Source: Chamaelirium japonicum
Lineage: Eukaryota; Streptophyta; Magnoliopsida; Liliales; Melanthiaceae
Direction of reading: 5' to 3'
Length of the DNA: 64,000 nucleotides
Assembly: GCA_947650365.1 (NCBI GenBank)
Contig: CANTAL010000199.1
Span: 62,001 to 126,000 of the forward strand
Every line of letters begins with the position of its first letter. Position 1 is the stretch's first letter. Positions 1 to 12,300 of this stretch are shown in pieces. A program made the translations under genes and the position numbers. The notes under the pieces are model-generated. The model was given only the letters and a program-made list of their open reading frames with translations, did no database searches and had not been told where the DNA came from.

Positions 1-265
1 ATGAATTAGAATGGATCGTACAAATGAATTAGAATGGATACATTTGTGCGAATGAATTAGAATGGATCGTACGAATGAGTAAGAATGGATCGTACGAATA
101 AAATAGAATGGATCGTACGAATGAATTAGAATGGATCATGCTAATGAATTAGAATGGATTGTACGAATGAATTAGAATAGATTGTGCGAATGAATTAGAA
201 TGGATCGTACGAATGAATTAGAGTGGATACATTCATGCGAAAGAATTAGAATGGATCGTACGAAG
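1..265 (-). repeat. Satellite segment in reverse orientation (left edge of window)
   Basis: Monomers read as GAATGAATTAGAATGGATCG on the + strand, the reverse complement of the main array. The segment is cut by the window start, so its true length is unknown. It ends at a hairpin-forming junction at 251-278. It contains both the 23-bp form and the reverse 28-bp form (ATACATTYRTGCG). Confidence 0.93.
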
Positions 266-278
266 GCGTATGATCCAT
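251..278. repeat. Inverted-repeat junction, reverse to forward
   Basis: Two 12-bp arms, ATGGATCGTACG (251-262) and CGTATGATCCAT (267-278), are reverse complements with one mismatch and are separated by the 4-base loop AAGG. To the left the satellite is in reverse orientation and to the right it is forward. As single strand it could fold into a compact hairpin. Confidence 0.85.
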
Positions 279-1176
279 TCTAATTCATTCGCACGAATAT
301 ATCCATTCTAATTTATTTGTACGATCCATTCGAATTCATTCATACGATCCATTCTAATTCATTCATACGATCCATTCTAATTCATTCGCTTGAATGTATC
401 CATTCAAATTCATTCATACGATCCATTCCGATCCAATCTAATTCATTCATACGATCCATTCTAATTTATTCATACGATCCATTCTTACACATTCGAATGA
501 TCCATTCTAATTCATTCGCACAAATGTATCCATTCTAATTCATTCGTACAATCCATTCTAATTCATTCGCACGATCCATTCTAATTCATTCATACGATCC
601 ATACTAATTCATTCGTACGATCCATTCTAATTCATTCGCACGATCGATTCTAATTCATTCATACGATCCATTCTAATTCATTCATACAATCCATTCTAAA
701 TCTTTCGCACGAATGTATCCATTCTAATTCATTCGTACGATCCATTCTAATTTCTTCGTACGATCCATTCGAATTCATTCATATGATCCATTCTAATTCA
801 TTCGTACGATCCATTCTAATTCATTCGCACGAATGTATCCATTCTAATTCATTTGTACGGTCCATTCTAATTCATTCGCACGATCCAATCTAATTCATTC
901 GCACGATCCATTCTAATTCATCATTCGCACAATCTATTCTAATTCATTCGTACGATCCATTCTAATTCATTAGCACAATCCATTCTAATTCATTCGTACG
1001 ATCTATTCTATTTCATTCGTACGATCCATATTTACTCATTCGTACGATCCATTCTAATTCATTCGCACGAATGTATCCATTCTAATTCATTCGTACGATC
1101 CATTCTAATTAACTCGCACGATCCATTCTAATTCATTCATACGATCCATTATAATTCATTCGTACGATCCATTCTA
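266..1176 (+). repeat. Satellite segment in forward orientation
   Basis: About 0.9 kb of forward monomers (GATCCATTC, TAATTCATTC), with 28-bp variants carrying GAATGTATCC or GAATATATCC (for example near 295, 525, 712 and 832). It ends at the perfect palindrome at 1167-1186. An open frame at 317-538 is only the repeat read through and is not a gene. Confidence 0.93.
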
Positions 1177-1186
1177 TAGAATGGAT
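1167..1186. repeat. Perfect 20-bp palindrome at a forward to reverse switch
   Basis: ATCCATTCTATAGAATGGAT is its own reverse complement. The left half is the normal forward GATCCATTCTA and the right half is the normal reverse TAGAATGGAT, joined at TATA with no spacer. The next bases outward (G at 1166, A at 1187) no longer pair. Confidence 0.95.
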
Positions 1187-3575
1187 ACATTCATGGGAAT
1201 GAATTAGAATGGATTGTACGAAGGAATTAGAATGGATCATACGAATGAAATAAAATGGATCGTACGAAGGAATTAGTATGGATCGTACGAAGGAATTAGA
1301 ATGGATCGTACGAATGAATTAGAATGGTTACATTCGTGCAAAAGAATTAGAATGGATTGTATGAATGAATTAGAATGGATCGTGCAAATGAATTAGAATG
1401 GATCGTGTGAATGAATTAGAATGGATCGTACGAATGAATTAGAATAGATTGTGCGAATGAATTAGAATGGATTATAAGAATGAATTAGGATGGATACATT
1501 CGTGCGAATGAATTAGAATGGATCGCATGAATGAATTAGAATGGATCGTATGAATGAATTCGAATGGATCGTACGAATGAATTAGAATGGATCGTATGAA
1601 TGAATTAGAATGGATCGTATGATTGAATTAGAATGGATCGTGTGAATGAATTAGAATGGATCGTACGAATGAATTAGAATGGATCGTATGAATGAATTAG
1701 AATTGATCGTGCGAATGAATTAGAATGGATCATACGAATGAAGTAGAATGGATACATTCGTGCGAATGAATTAAAATGGATCGTACGAATGAGTAAAAAT
1801 GGATCGTACGAATGAAATAAAATGGATCGTACGAATGAATTAGAATGGATCTTTCTAATGAATTATACTGGATTATATGAATGAATTAGAATAAATTAAG
1901 CGAATGAATTGGAATTGATCGTACGAATGAATTAGACTGGATCGTATGAATGAATTAGAATGGATCGTGCGAATGAATTAGAATGGATCGTATGAATGAA
2001 TTAGAATGGATACATTCGTGCGAATGAATTAGAATGGATCGTACGAATGAGTAAGTATGGATCGTACGAATGAAATAGAATGAATCGTATGAATAAATTA
2101 GAATGGATTGTGCTAATGAATTAGAATGAATCGTACGAATGAATTAGAAAAGATTGTGCGAATGAATTAGAATGGATCGTACGAATGAATTAGAATGGAT
2201 CGTATGAATGAATTTGAATGGATCATGCGAATGAATTAGAATGGATCATACGAATGAATTACAAAGGATCGTGCGAATGAATTAGAATGGATACATTCGT
2301 TGGAATGAATTAGAATGGATCGTATGAATGAATTAGATTGGATCGTATGAATGAATTAGAATGGATCGTAGGTATGAATTAGAATGGATCGTACGTATGA
2401 ATTAGAATGGATCGTACGAAGGAATTAGAATGGATCATACGAATGAAATAGAATGGATCATACAAATGAATTAGAATGGATCGTACGAATGAATTAGAAT
2501 AGATTGTACGAATGAATTAGAATGGATCGTACGAATGAATTAGAATGGATACATTTGTGCGAATGAATTAGAATGGATCGTATGAATGAATTAGAATGGA
2601 TCATATGAATAAATTCGAATGGATCGTACGAATGAATTAGAATGGATACATTCGTGCGAATGAATTAGAATGGATCATACGAAGGAATTAGGGTGGATCG
2701 TACAAATGAATTCGAATGGATACATTCGTGCGAAAGAATTAGAATGGATTGTATGAATGAATTAGAATGGATCGTATGAATGAATTAGAATGGATCGTGC
2801 GAATGAATTAGAATGGATCGTACGAATGAAATAGAATGGATCGTATGAATGAATTAGAATGGATCGTGCGAATGAATTAGAATGGATCGTACGAATGAAT
2901 TAGAATGGATACATTCGTGCGAATAAATTAGAATGGATCGTACGAATAAGTAAGAATGCATCGTACGAATGAAATAGAATGGATCGTAAGAATGAATTAG
3001 AATGGATCGTGCTAATGAATTAGAATGGATCGTATGAATGAATTAGAATAGATTGTGCGAATGAATTAGAATAGATCGTACGAATGAATTCGAATGGATC
3101 GTATGAATGAGTAAGAATGGATCATACGAATGAAATAAAATGGATCGTATGAATAAATTAGAATGGATCGTGCTAATGAATTAGAATAGATCGTACGAAT
3201 GAATTAGAAAAGATTGTGCGAATGAATTAGAATGGATCGTACGAATGGATTAGAATGGATCGTGCGAATGAATTAGAATGGATCTTACGAATGAATTAGA
3301 ATAGATTGTGCGAATGAATTAGAATGGATCATAGATCGTACGAATGAATTAGAATGGATACATTCGTGCGAATGAATTAGAATGGATCGTATGAATGAAT
3401 TAGATTGGATCGTATGAATGAATTAGAATGGATCGTACTTATGAATTAGAATGGATATATTCATAGGAATGAATTAGAATGGATCGTACGAAGGAATTAG
3501 AATGGATCATACGAATGAAAAAGAATGGATCGTATGAAGGAATTAGAATGGATCGTACGAATGTATTAAAATGGA
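1177..3575 (-). repeat. Satellite segment in reverse orientation (longest inverted block)
   Basis: About 2.4 kb of reverse monomers with the same variant types as the forward array seen from the other strand: ATACATTCGTGCG for the 28-bp form, GAATGAGTAAGAATGG for the TTACTC variant, GAAATAGAATGG for the TATTTC variant. It is therefore the same satellite, not a second family. It is bounded by palindromes at 1167-1186 and 3570-3581. Confidence 0.94.
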
Positions 3576-3581
3576 TCCATT
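3570..3581. repeat. 12-bp palindrome at a reverse to forward switch
   Basis: AATGGATCCATT is a perfect palindrome centred on GATC. The left half belongs to a reverse monomer (ATTAAAATGGATC) and the right half to a forward monomer (GATCCATTC), so the two orientations share the self-complementary GATC found in every unit. Confidence 0.92.
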
Positions 3582-4008
3582 CTAATTCATCCGTACGATC
3601 CATTCTAATTCATTCATACGATCCATTCTAATTCATTCATATGATCCATTCTAATTTATTCGCACGATCCATTCTAATTCATTCGTACGATCCATTCGAA
3701 TTCATTCATACGATCCATTCTAATTCATTCATACGATTCATTCAAATTCATTCGCATGAATGTATCCATTCTAATTCATTCGTACGATCCATTCTAATTC
3801 ATTCGCACGATCCAATCTAATTCATTCGCACGATCCATTCTAATTCATTCGTACGATCCATTCTATGTCATTCGTATGATCCATTCTTACTCATTCGTAC
3901 GATCCTATCTAATTCATTCGCATGAATGTATCCATTATAATTCATTCGTACGATCCATTCTAATACATTCGTACGATCCATTCTAATTCCTTCGTACGAT
4001 CCATTCTA
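3576..4008 (+). repeat. Satellite segment in forward orientation
   Basis: About 0.43 kb of forward monomers including a 28-bp form near 3750-3780 and variants such as CTATGTC (near 3864) and CTTACTC (near 3885). It ends at CCATTCTATGAATGAATT, where it meets a tiny inverted piece. Confidence 0.9.
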
Positions 4009-4037
4009 TGAATGAATTAGAATTAGAATGGATACAT
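4009..4037 (-). repeat. Micro-inverted satellite fragment, about one monomer
   Basis: Within forward sequence, 4009-4037 reads as reverse-strand satellite (GAATGAATTAGAATTAG, then AATGGATACATTC) and contains a short internal doubling of AATTAG. Forward monomers resume with AATTTCATTCGTACGATCC. The piece is only about 29 bases long, so the inversion can act on a single unit. Confidence 0.85.
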
Positions 4038-5247
4038 TCAATTTCATTCGTACGATCCATTCTAATTCATTCGCACGAATGTATTCAGTCTAATTCATTC
4101 GTACGAATGTATTCATTCTAATTCATTCGTACGATCCATTCGAATTTATTCAGACGATCCATTCTAATTCATTCATATGATCCATTCTAATTCATTCATA
4201 CGATCCATTCTAATTCATTCGCACGAATATATTCATTCGCACAATCTATACTAATTCATTCGTACGTTCCATTCTAATTCATTAGCACGATCCATTCTAA
4301 TTCATTCGTACGATCCATTCTATTTTATTCGTACGATCCATTCTTACTCATTCGTACTATCCATTTTAATTCATTCACACGAATGTATCCATTCTAATTC
4401 ATTCGTACGATCCATTCTAATTCATTCGCACGATCCATTCTAATTAATTCATATGATCCATTCTAATTCATTCATACGATCCATTCTAATTCATTCGAGA
4501 AATCTATTCTAATTCATTCGTACGATCCATTCTAATTCATTTGCATGATCCATTCTAATTCATTCGTATGATCCATTCTATTTCATTCGTACGATCCATT
4601 CGTACTCATTCGTACGATCGATTCTAATTCATTCGCACGAATGTATCCATTCTAATTCATTCGTACGATCTATTCTAATCCATTCGCACGATCCATTCTA
4701 ATTCATTCATATGATCCATTCTAATTCATTCGCACGATCTATTCTAATTCATTCATACGATCCATTCTAATTCATTCATACAATCCATTCTAATTCTTTC
4801 GCCTGTATATATCCATTCTAATTCATTCGTACGATCCACCCTAATTCCTTCGTATGATCCATTCTAATTCATTCGCACGAATGTATCCATTCTAATTCAT
4901 TCGTGCGATCCATTCGAATTCATTCATACGATCTATTCTAATTCATTCGTACGATCTATTCTAATTCTTTCGCACGAATGTATCCATTCTAATTCATTCG
5001 TACGATCCATTCTAATTCATTCGCACAATCTATTCTAATACATACGTACGATCCATTCTAATTCATTCATACGATCCAATCTAATTCATTCATATGATCC
5101 ATTCTAATTCATTCGCAAGAATGTATCCATTCTAATTCATTCGCACGATCCATTCTAATTATTTCGTACGATCCATTCTAATTAATTCGCACGATCCATT
5201 CTAATTCATTCATTCGATCCATTTTAATTCATTCGTACGATCCATTC
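4038..5247 (+). repeat. Satellite segment in forward orientation
   Basis: About 1.2 kb of forward monomers. It contains the first CCACCC variant (GATCCACCCTAATTCC near 4834-4850), a recurring landmark of the rest of the window, and a perfect 14-bp palindrome CATTCGTACGAATG at 4096-4109. It ends at CCATTCGTAAGAATGAATT, where orientation reverses. Confidence 0.9.
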
Positions 5248-5342
5248 GTAAGAATGAATTAGAATGGATCGTACGTATGAATTAGACTGGACACAATCAT
5301 GGGAATGAATTAGAATGGATCGTACGAATGAATTAGAATGGA
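5248..5342 (-). repeat. Short satellite segment in reverse orientation
   Basis: About 95 bases of reverse monomers (GAATGAATTAGAATGGATCG) inside forward sequence. It includes a reverse 28-bp form (GACACAATCATGGGAATG, near 5289-5306). The right end is the palindrome ATGGATCCAT at 5338-5347, the same core as the junctions at 3575 and 6380. Confidence 0.9.
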
Positions 5343-5347
5343 TCCAT
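5338..5347. repeat. 10-bp palindrome at a reverse to forward switch
   Basis: ATGGATCCAT joins a reverse monomer on the left (GAATTAGAATGGATC) to forward sequence on the right (GATCCATACGTACG). The core GGATCC is the same as at 3570-3581 and 6372-6387. Confidence 0.9.
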
Positions 5348-5741
5348 ACGTACGATCTATTCTAATTCATTCATACGATCCATTCTAATTCATTCGCACG
5401 AATATATCCATGGGAATGAATCCATTCTAATTCATTCGCACGATCCGTTCTAATTTATTCGTAAGATCCATTCTAATTCATTTGCACGATCCATTCTAAT
5501 TCATTTGCACGATCCATTCTAATTCATTCATATGATCCATTCTAATTCATTCGCACGAATGTATCCATTCTAATTCATTCGTACGATCCATACTAATTCA
5601 TTCGCACAATCTATTCTAATTCATTCGTACGATCCATTCTAATTCATTAGCACGATCCATTCTAATTCATTCATACAATCTATTCTAATTCATTCGTATG
5701 ATCCATTCTATTTCATTCATACAATCCATTCTAATACATTC
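5343..5741 (+). repeat. Forward satellite segment with a possible 12-base micro-inversion
   Basis: Forward monomers occupy this stretch except at about 5409-5421, where ATATATCCATGGGAATGAATCC replaces the expected order. TGGGAATGAAT matches the reverse form seen at 1193-1204, and CCATGG (5408-5413) is a palindrome. The segment ends at CATTCTAGATTG (5737-5748), where TCTAGA (5740-5745) marks the switch to reverse. Confidence 0.85.
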
Positions 5742-6379
5742 TAGATTGTGTGAATGAATTAGAATGGATACATTCGTGCGAAAGAATTAGAATGAATTAT
5801 ATGAATTAATTACAAAGGATCTTGCAAATGAATTAGAATGGATCGTGCAAATGAATTAGAATGGATCATACGAATGGATTAGATTAGATTGTGCGAATGA
5901 ATTAGAATGGATCGTACGACTGAATTAGAATGAATACATTCATGCGAATGAATTAGAATGGATCATATGAATGAATTAGAATGGATCGTATGAATGAATT
6001 CGAATGGATCGTACGAATGAATTAGAATGGATACATTCGTGCGAAAGAATTAGAATGGATTGTATGAATGAATTAGAATGGATCGTATGAATGAAATACA
6101 ATGGATCGTGCAAATGAATTAGAATGGATCGTACGAATGAATTAGAATGGATCGTATGAATGAATTAGAATGGATCGTGCGAATGAATTGGAATGGATCG
6201 TACGAATGAATTAGAATGGATACATTTGTGCGATTGAATTAGAATAGATCGTACGAATGAGTAAGAATGGATCGTACGAATTAAATAGAATGGATCGTAC
6301 GAATGAATTAGAATGGATTGTGCTAATGAATTTGAATGAATTAGAATAGATTGTGCGAATGAATTAGAATAAGAATGGA
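5742..6379 (-). repeat. Satellite segment in reverse orientation (last inverted block)
   Basis: About 0.64 kb of reverse monomers, including 28-bp forms (ATACATTCGTGCG near 5767 and 6033). It closes with the 16-bp palindrome at 6372-6387. To its right I found no further reverse-oriented monomer. Confidence 0.93.
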
Positions 6380-6387
6380 TCCATTCT
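6372..6387. repeat. Perfect 16-bp palindrome at the last orientation switch
   Basis: AGAATGGATCCATTCT is its own reverse complement and joins reverse monomers on the left to the forward array on the right at a shared GATC. Extension to 18 bases fails (A at 6371 against A at 6388). Confidence 0.94.
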
Positions 6388-9300
6388 AATTCCTTCGCAC
6401 GAATGTATCCATTCTATTTCATTCGTACGATCCATTCAAATTCATTCGCACAATCTATTCTAATTCATTCGTACGATCTATTCTAATTCATTCGTATGAT
6501 CCACCCTAATTCTTTCCTATGATCCATTGTAATTCATTTGTACGATCCATTCTAATTCATTCGTATGATCCATTCTAATTCATTCGTACAATCTATTCTA
6601 ATTCATTCGTATGATCTATTCTAATTCATTAGCACGATCGATTCTAATTCATTCGTACGATCCATTCTTACTCATTCGTAAGATCCATTCTAATTCTAAT
6701 TCATTCGTACGATCCATTCTAATTCATTAGCACGATCCATTCTAATTCATTCGCACAATCTACTCTAATTCATTCGTACGATTCATTCTAATTCATTCGC
6801 ATGATCTATTCTAATTCATTCGCACGATCCATTCTAATTCATTCATACAATCCATTCGAATTCTTTCGCACGAATGTATCCATTCTAATTCATTCATACG
6901 ATCCACTCTAATTCCTTCGTATGATCCATTCTAATTCATTCGCACGAATGTATCCATTCTAATTCATTCGTACGATCCATTCAAATTCATTCATACGATC
7001 CATTCTAATTCATTCATACGATCCATTCTAATTCATTCGCACGAATGTATCCATTCTAATTCATTCGTACGATCCATTTTAATTCATTCGCACAATCTAT
7101 TCCAATTCATTCGTACGATCCATTCTAATTCATTCGCATGATGCGTTCTAATTCATTTGCATGATCCATTCTAATTCATTCATACAATCCATTCTAATTC
7201 TTTTGCACGAATGTATCCATTCTAATTCATTCGTACGATCCATTTTAATTCCTTCGCACGATCCATTCTAATTCCTTCGTACGATCCTTTCTAATTCCTT
7301 CGTACGATCCATTCTATTTCATTCGTATGATCCATTCTAATTCCTTCGTACGATCCATTCTAATATATTCCCATGAATGTATCCATTCTAATTCATACGT
7401 ACGATCTATTCTAATCCATTCATACGATCTAATCTAATTCATTCATACGATCCATTCTAATTCATTCGTACGATCCATTCTAATTCATTCGCACAATCTA
7501 GTCTAATTCATTCGTACGATCCATTCTAATTCATTAGCATGATCTATTCTAATTCATTCATACGATTCATTCTATTTAATTCGTACGATCCATTCTTACT
7601 CATTCGTACAATCCATTCTAATTCATTCGCACGAATATATCCATTCTAATTCTTTCGTATGATCCATTCTAATTTATTCGCACGATCCATTCCAATTCAT
7701 TTATACGAACCATTCTAATTCATTCGTACGATCCATTCTAATTCATTCACACGATCCATTCTAATTCATTCATACGATCCATTCTAATTCATTCATACAA
7801 TCCATTCTAATTCTTTCGCACGAATGTATCCATTCTAATTCATTCGTACGATCCACCCTAATTCCTTCGTATGATCCATTCTAATTCATTCGTACGATCC
7901 ATTCTAATTCATTCGCACGATCCATTCTAATTCATTCATGCAATCCATTATAATTCATTCGTACAATCCATTCTAATTCGTTCGCACAATCTATTCTAAT
8001 TCATTCATACGATCCATTCTAATTCATTAGCATGATCCATTCTAATTCATTCGTACGATCCATTCTATTTCATTCGTACGATCCATTCTTACTCATTCGT
8101 ACGATCCATTCTAATTCATTCGCACGAATGTATCCTTTCTAATTCATTCGTACGATCTATTCCAATTCATTCGTACGATCCATTCTAATTCATTTACACG
8201 ATCCATTCTAATTCATTCGTACGATCCATTCTAATTCATTCGCACGATCCATTCTAATTTATTCATACGATCTATTCTAATTTATTCATATAATCTATTC
8301 TAATTCTTTCCCACAAATGTATCCATTCTAATTCATTCGTATGATCCACCCTAATTCCTTCGTATGATTTATTCTAATTCATTCGCATGAATGTATCCAT
8401 TCTAGTTCATTCATACGGTCCATTCGAATTCATTCATATGATCCATTCTAATTCATTCATACGATCCATTCTAATTCATTCGTATGAATGTATCCATTCT
8501 AATTCATTCGTACGATCCATTCTAATTCGTTCGCACAATCTATTCTAATTGATTCGTACGATCTATTCTAATTTATTCGTAAGATGTATTCTAATTCATT
8601 TGCACGATCCATTCTAATTCATTCATACAATCCATTCTAAGTCTTTTGCACGAATGTATCAATTCTAATTCATTCGTATGATCCATTCTAATTCCTTCGT
8701 ACGATCCATTCTAATTCCTTCATACGATCCATTCTATTTCATTCGTATGATCCATTCTAATTCCTTCGTTCGATCCATTCTAATTCATTCCCGTGAATAT
8801 ATCCATTTTAATTCATACATACGATCCATTCTAATTCATTCATATGATCCAATCTAATTCATTCATAAGAACCATTCTAATTCATTCGCACGAATGTATC
8901 CATTATAATTTATTCGTACGATCCATTCTAATTCATTCGCACAATCTATTCTAATTCATTCGTACGATCCATGTTAATTCATTAGCACGATCCATTCTAA
9001 TTCATTCATATGATCTATTCTATTTCATTCGTACGATCCATTCTAATTTATTTGCACGATCTAATCTAATTCATTCATACGATCCATTCTAATTCATTCG
9101 TACGATGTATTCTATTTCATTCGCATGATCCATTCTAATTCATTCATATGATCCATTCTAATTCATTCATACAATCCATTCTAATTCTTTCGCACGAATG
9201 TATCCATTCTAATTCATTCATACGATCTATTCGTATTCATTCATACGATCCATTCAAATTCATTCATACGATCAATTATAATTCATTCGCACGAATTTAT

Positions 9301-12300
9301 CCATTCTAATTCATTAGTACGATCCATTCTATTTCATTCACACGATCCAATCTAATTAATTCGCACGATCCATTCTAATTTATTCGTATGATCCATTCTA
9401 TTTCATTTGTACGATCCATTTTTACTCATTCGTACGATCCATTCTAATTCATTCGCACGAATGTATCCATTCTAATTCATTCATACGATCCATTCTAGTT
9501 CATTCTCACAATCCATTCTAATTCATTCATACGATCCATTCTAATTCATTCATACGATCCATTCTAATTCATTCGTACAATCCATTCTAATTCTTTCGCA
9601 CGAATGTATCCATTCTAATTCATTCGTACGATCCACCCTAATTCCTTTGTATGATCCATTCTAATTCATTCGCACGAATGTATCCATTCTAATTCATTCG
9701 TACGATCCATTCGAATTCATTCATATGATCCATTCTAATTCATTCAGACGATCCATTCTAATTCATTCGCACGAATGTATCCATTCTAATTCATTCGTAC
9801 GATCGATTCTAATTCATTCGCACAATCGATTCTAATTCATTCGTACGATCCATTCTAATTCATTCGCATGAACCATTCTAATTCATTTGTACGATCCATT
9901 CTAATTCATTCATACGATCCATTCTAATTCCTTCGTACGATCCATTCTAATTCCTTCGTACGATCCATTCTAATTCCTTCGTACGATCCATTCTAATTTC
10001 TTCGAACGATCCATTGTAATTTATTCCCATGAATGTATCGATTCTAATTCATACATACGATCCAATCTAATTCATTCATACGATCCAATCTACTTCATTC
10101 ATATGATCTATTCTAATCCATTCGCACGAATGTATCCATTCTAATTCATTCGTACGATCCATTCTAATTCATTTGCACAATCTATTCTAATACATTCCTA
10201 CGATCCATTCTAATTCATTAGCACGATCCATTCTAATTCATTCATACGATCCATTCTATTTCATTTGTACGATCCATTCTTACTCATTCGTAAGATCCAT
10301 TTTAATTCATTCGCATGATCCATTCTAATTCATTTGTACGATCCATTCTAATTCATTCATACAATCCATTCTAATTCTTTTGCACGAATGTATCCATTCT
10401 AATTCATTCGTACGACCCATTCTAATTCCTTCGTACGATCCATTCTAATTTCTTCGTACGATCCATTCTAATTCATTCCCATGAATGTATCCATTCTAAT
10501 TCATACGCACGATCCATTCTAATTCATTCATATGATCCAATATAATTCATTCATATGATCTATTCTAATTCATTCGCACGAATGTATCCATTCTAATTCA
10601 TTCATACGATCCATTCTAATTCATTCGCACAATCATTCTAATTCATTCGTACGATCCATTCTAATTCATTAGCACGATCCATTCTAATTCATTCGTACGA
10701 TCCATTGTATTTCATTCATACGATTTATTCTAATTCATTCGCACGAATGTATCCATTCTAATTCATGCTAATTCCTTCGTACGATCCATTCGTACGATAC
10801 ATTCTAATTCCTTCGCACGAATGTATCCATTCTAATTTATTCGTACGATCCATTCTAATTCATTCGCACAATCTATTCTAATTCATTCATACGATCCATT
10901 CTAATTCATTTGCACGATCCATTCTAATTAATTCGTATGATCCATTCTATTTCATTCGTACGATCCATTCTTACTCATTCGTACGATCCATTCTAATTCA
11001 TTCACACGAATGTATCCATTCTAATTCATTCGTACGATCCATTCTAATTCATTCGCACGATCCATTCTAATTCATTCGTACGATCCATTCTAATTCATTC
11101 GCACGATCCATTCTAATTCATTCATATGATCCATTCTAATTCATTCATACGATCCATTCTAATTTATTCGCACAAATGTATCCATTATAATTCATTCGTA
11201 TAATCCATTCTAATTCATTCGCACAATCTATTCAAATTCATTCGTACGATCCATTCTAATTCATTTGCACGATCCATTCTAATTCATTCGTACGATCCAT
11301 TCTATTTCATTGGTACGATCCATTCTTACTTATCCGTACGATCCATTCTAATTCATTCGCACGAATGTATCCATATTAATATATTCATACGATCCATTCT
11401 AATTCATTTGCATGATCCATTCTAATTCAATCATACGATCCATTCTAATTCATTCATACGATCCATTCTAATTCATTCGTACGATCCATTATTACTCATT
11501 CGTATGATCCATTCTAATTCATTCGCACGAATGTATCCATTCTAATTCATTCGTACGATCCATTCTAATTCATTCGCACGATCCATTCTAATTCATTCGT
11601 ACGATCCATTCTAATTCATTCGTACGATCCATTCTAATTCATTCCCACGATCCATTCTAATTCATTCATACGATCCATTCTAATCCATTCATACAATCCA
11701 ATCTAATTCTTTCGCACGAATGTATCCATTCTAATTCATTCGTACGATCCACCCTAATTCCTTCGTATTATCCATTCTAATTCATTTGCACGAATGTATT
11801 CATTCTAATTCATTCGTACGATCCATTCTAATTCCTTCGTACGATCCATTCTAATTCCTTCATACGATCCATTCTAATTTCTTCGTATGATCCATTCTAA
11901 TTCATTCCCATAAATTTATCAATTCTAATTCATACATACGATCCATTCTAATTCATTCATACAATCCAATCTAATTCATTCATACGATCTATTCTAATTC
12001 ATTCGCACGAATGTATCCATTCTAATTCATTCGTACAATCCATTCCAATTCATTCGCACAATCTATTCTAATTTATTCGTACGGTCCATTCTAATTCATT
12101 AGCACGATCCATTCTAATTCATTCGTAAGATCCATTCTACTTCATTCATACGATCCATTCGTACTCATTCGTACGATCAATTCTAATTCATTCGCACAAA
12201 TGTATCCATTCTAATTCATTCGTACGTTCCATTCTAACTCATTCGCACGATCCATTCTAATTCATTCATACGATCCATTCTAATTCATTCGTACGATCCA

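Noticed and set aside
317-538. Open frame of 73 codons starting MYDPFEFIHTIHSNSF
   Set aside because: It is the satellite translated. The protein cycles through SNSF, ILIHS and RSI words fixed by the DNA repeat and stays open only because 23-bp and 28-bp units and variants without TAA happen to alternate. No start context, domain or codon bias.
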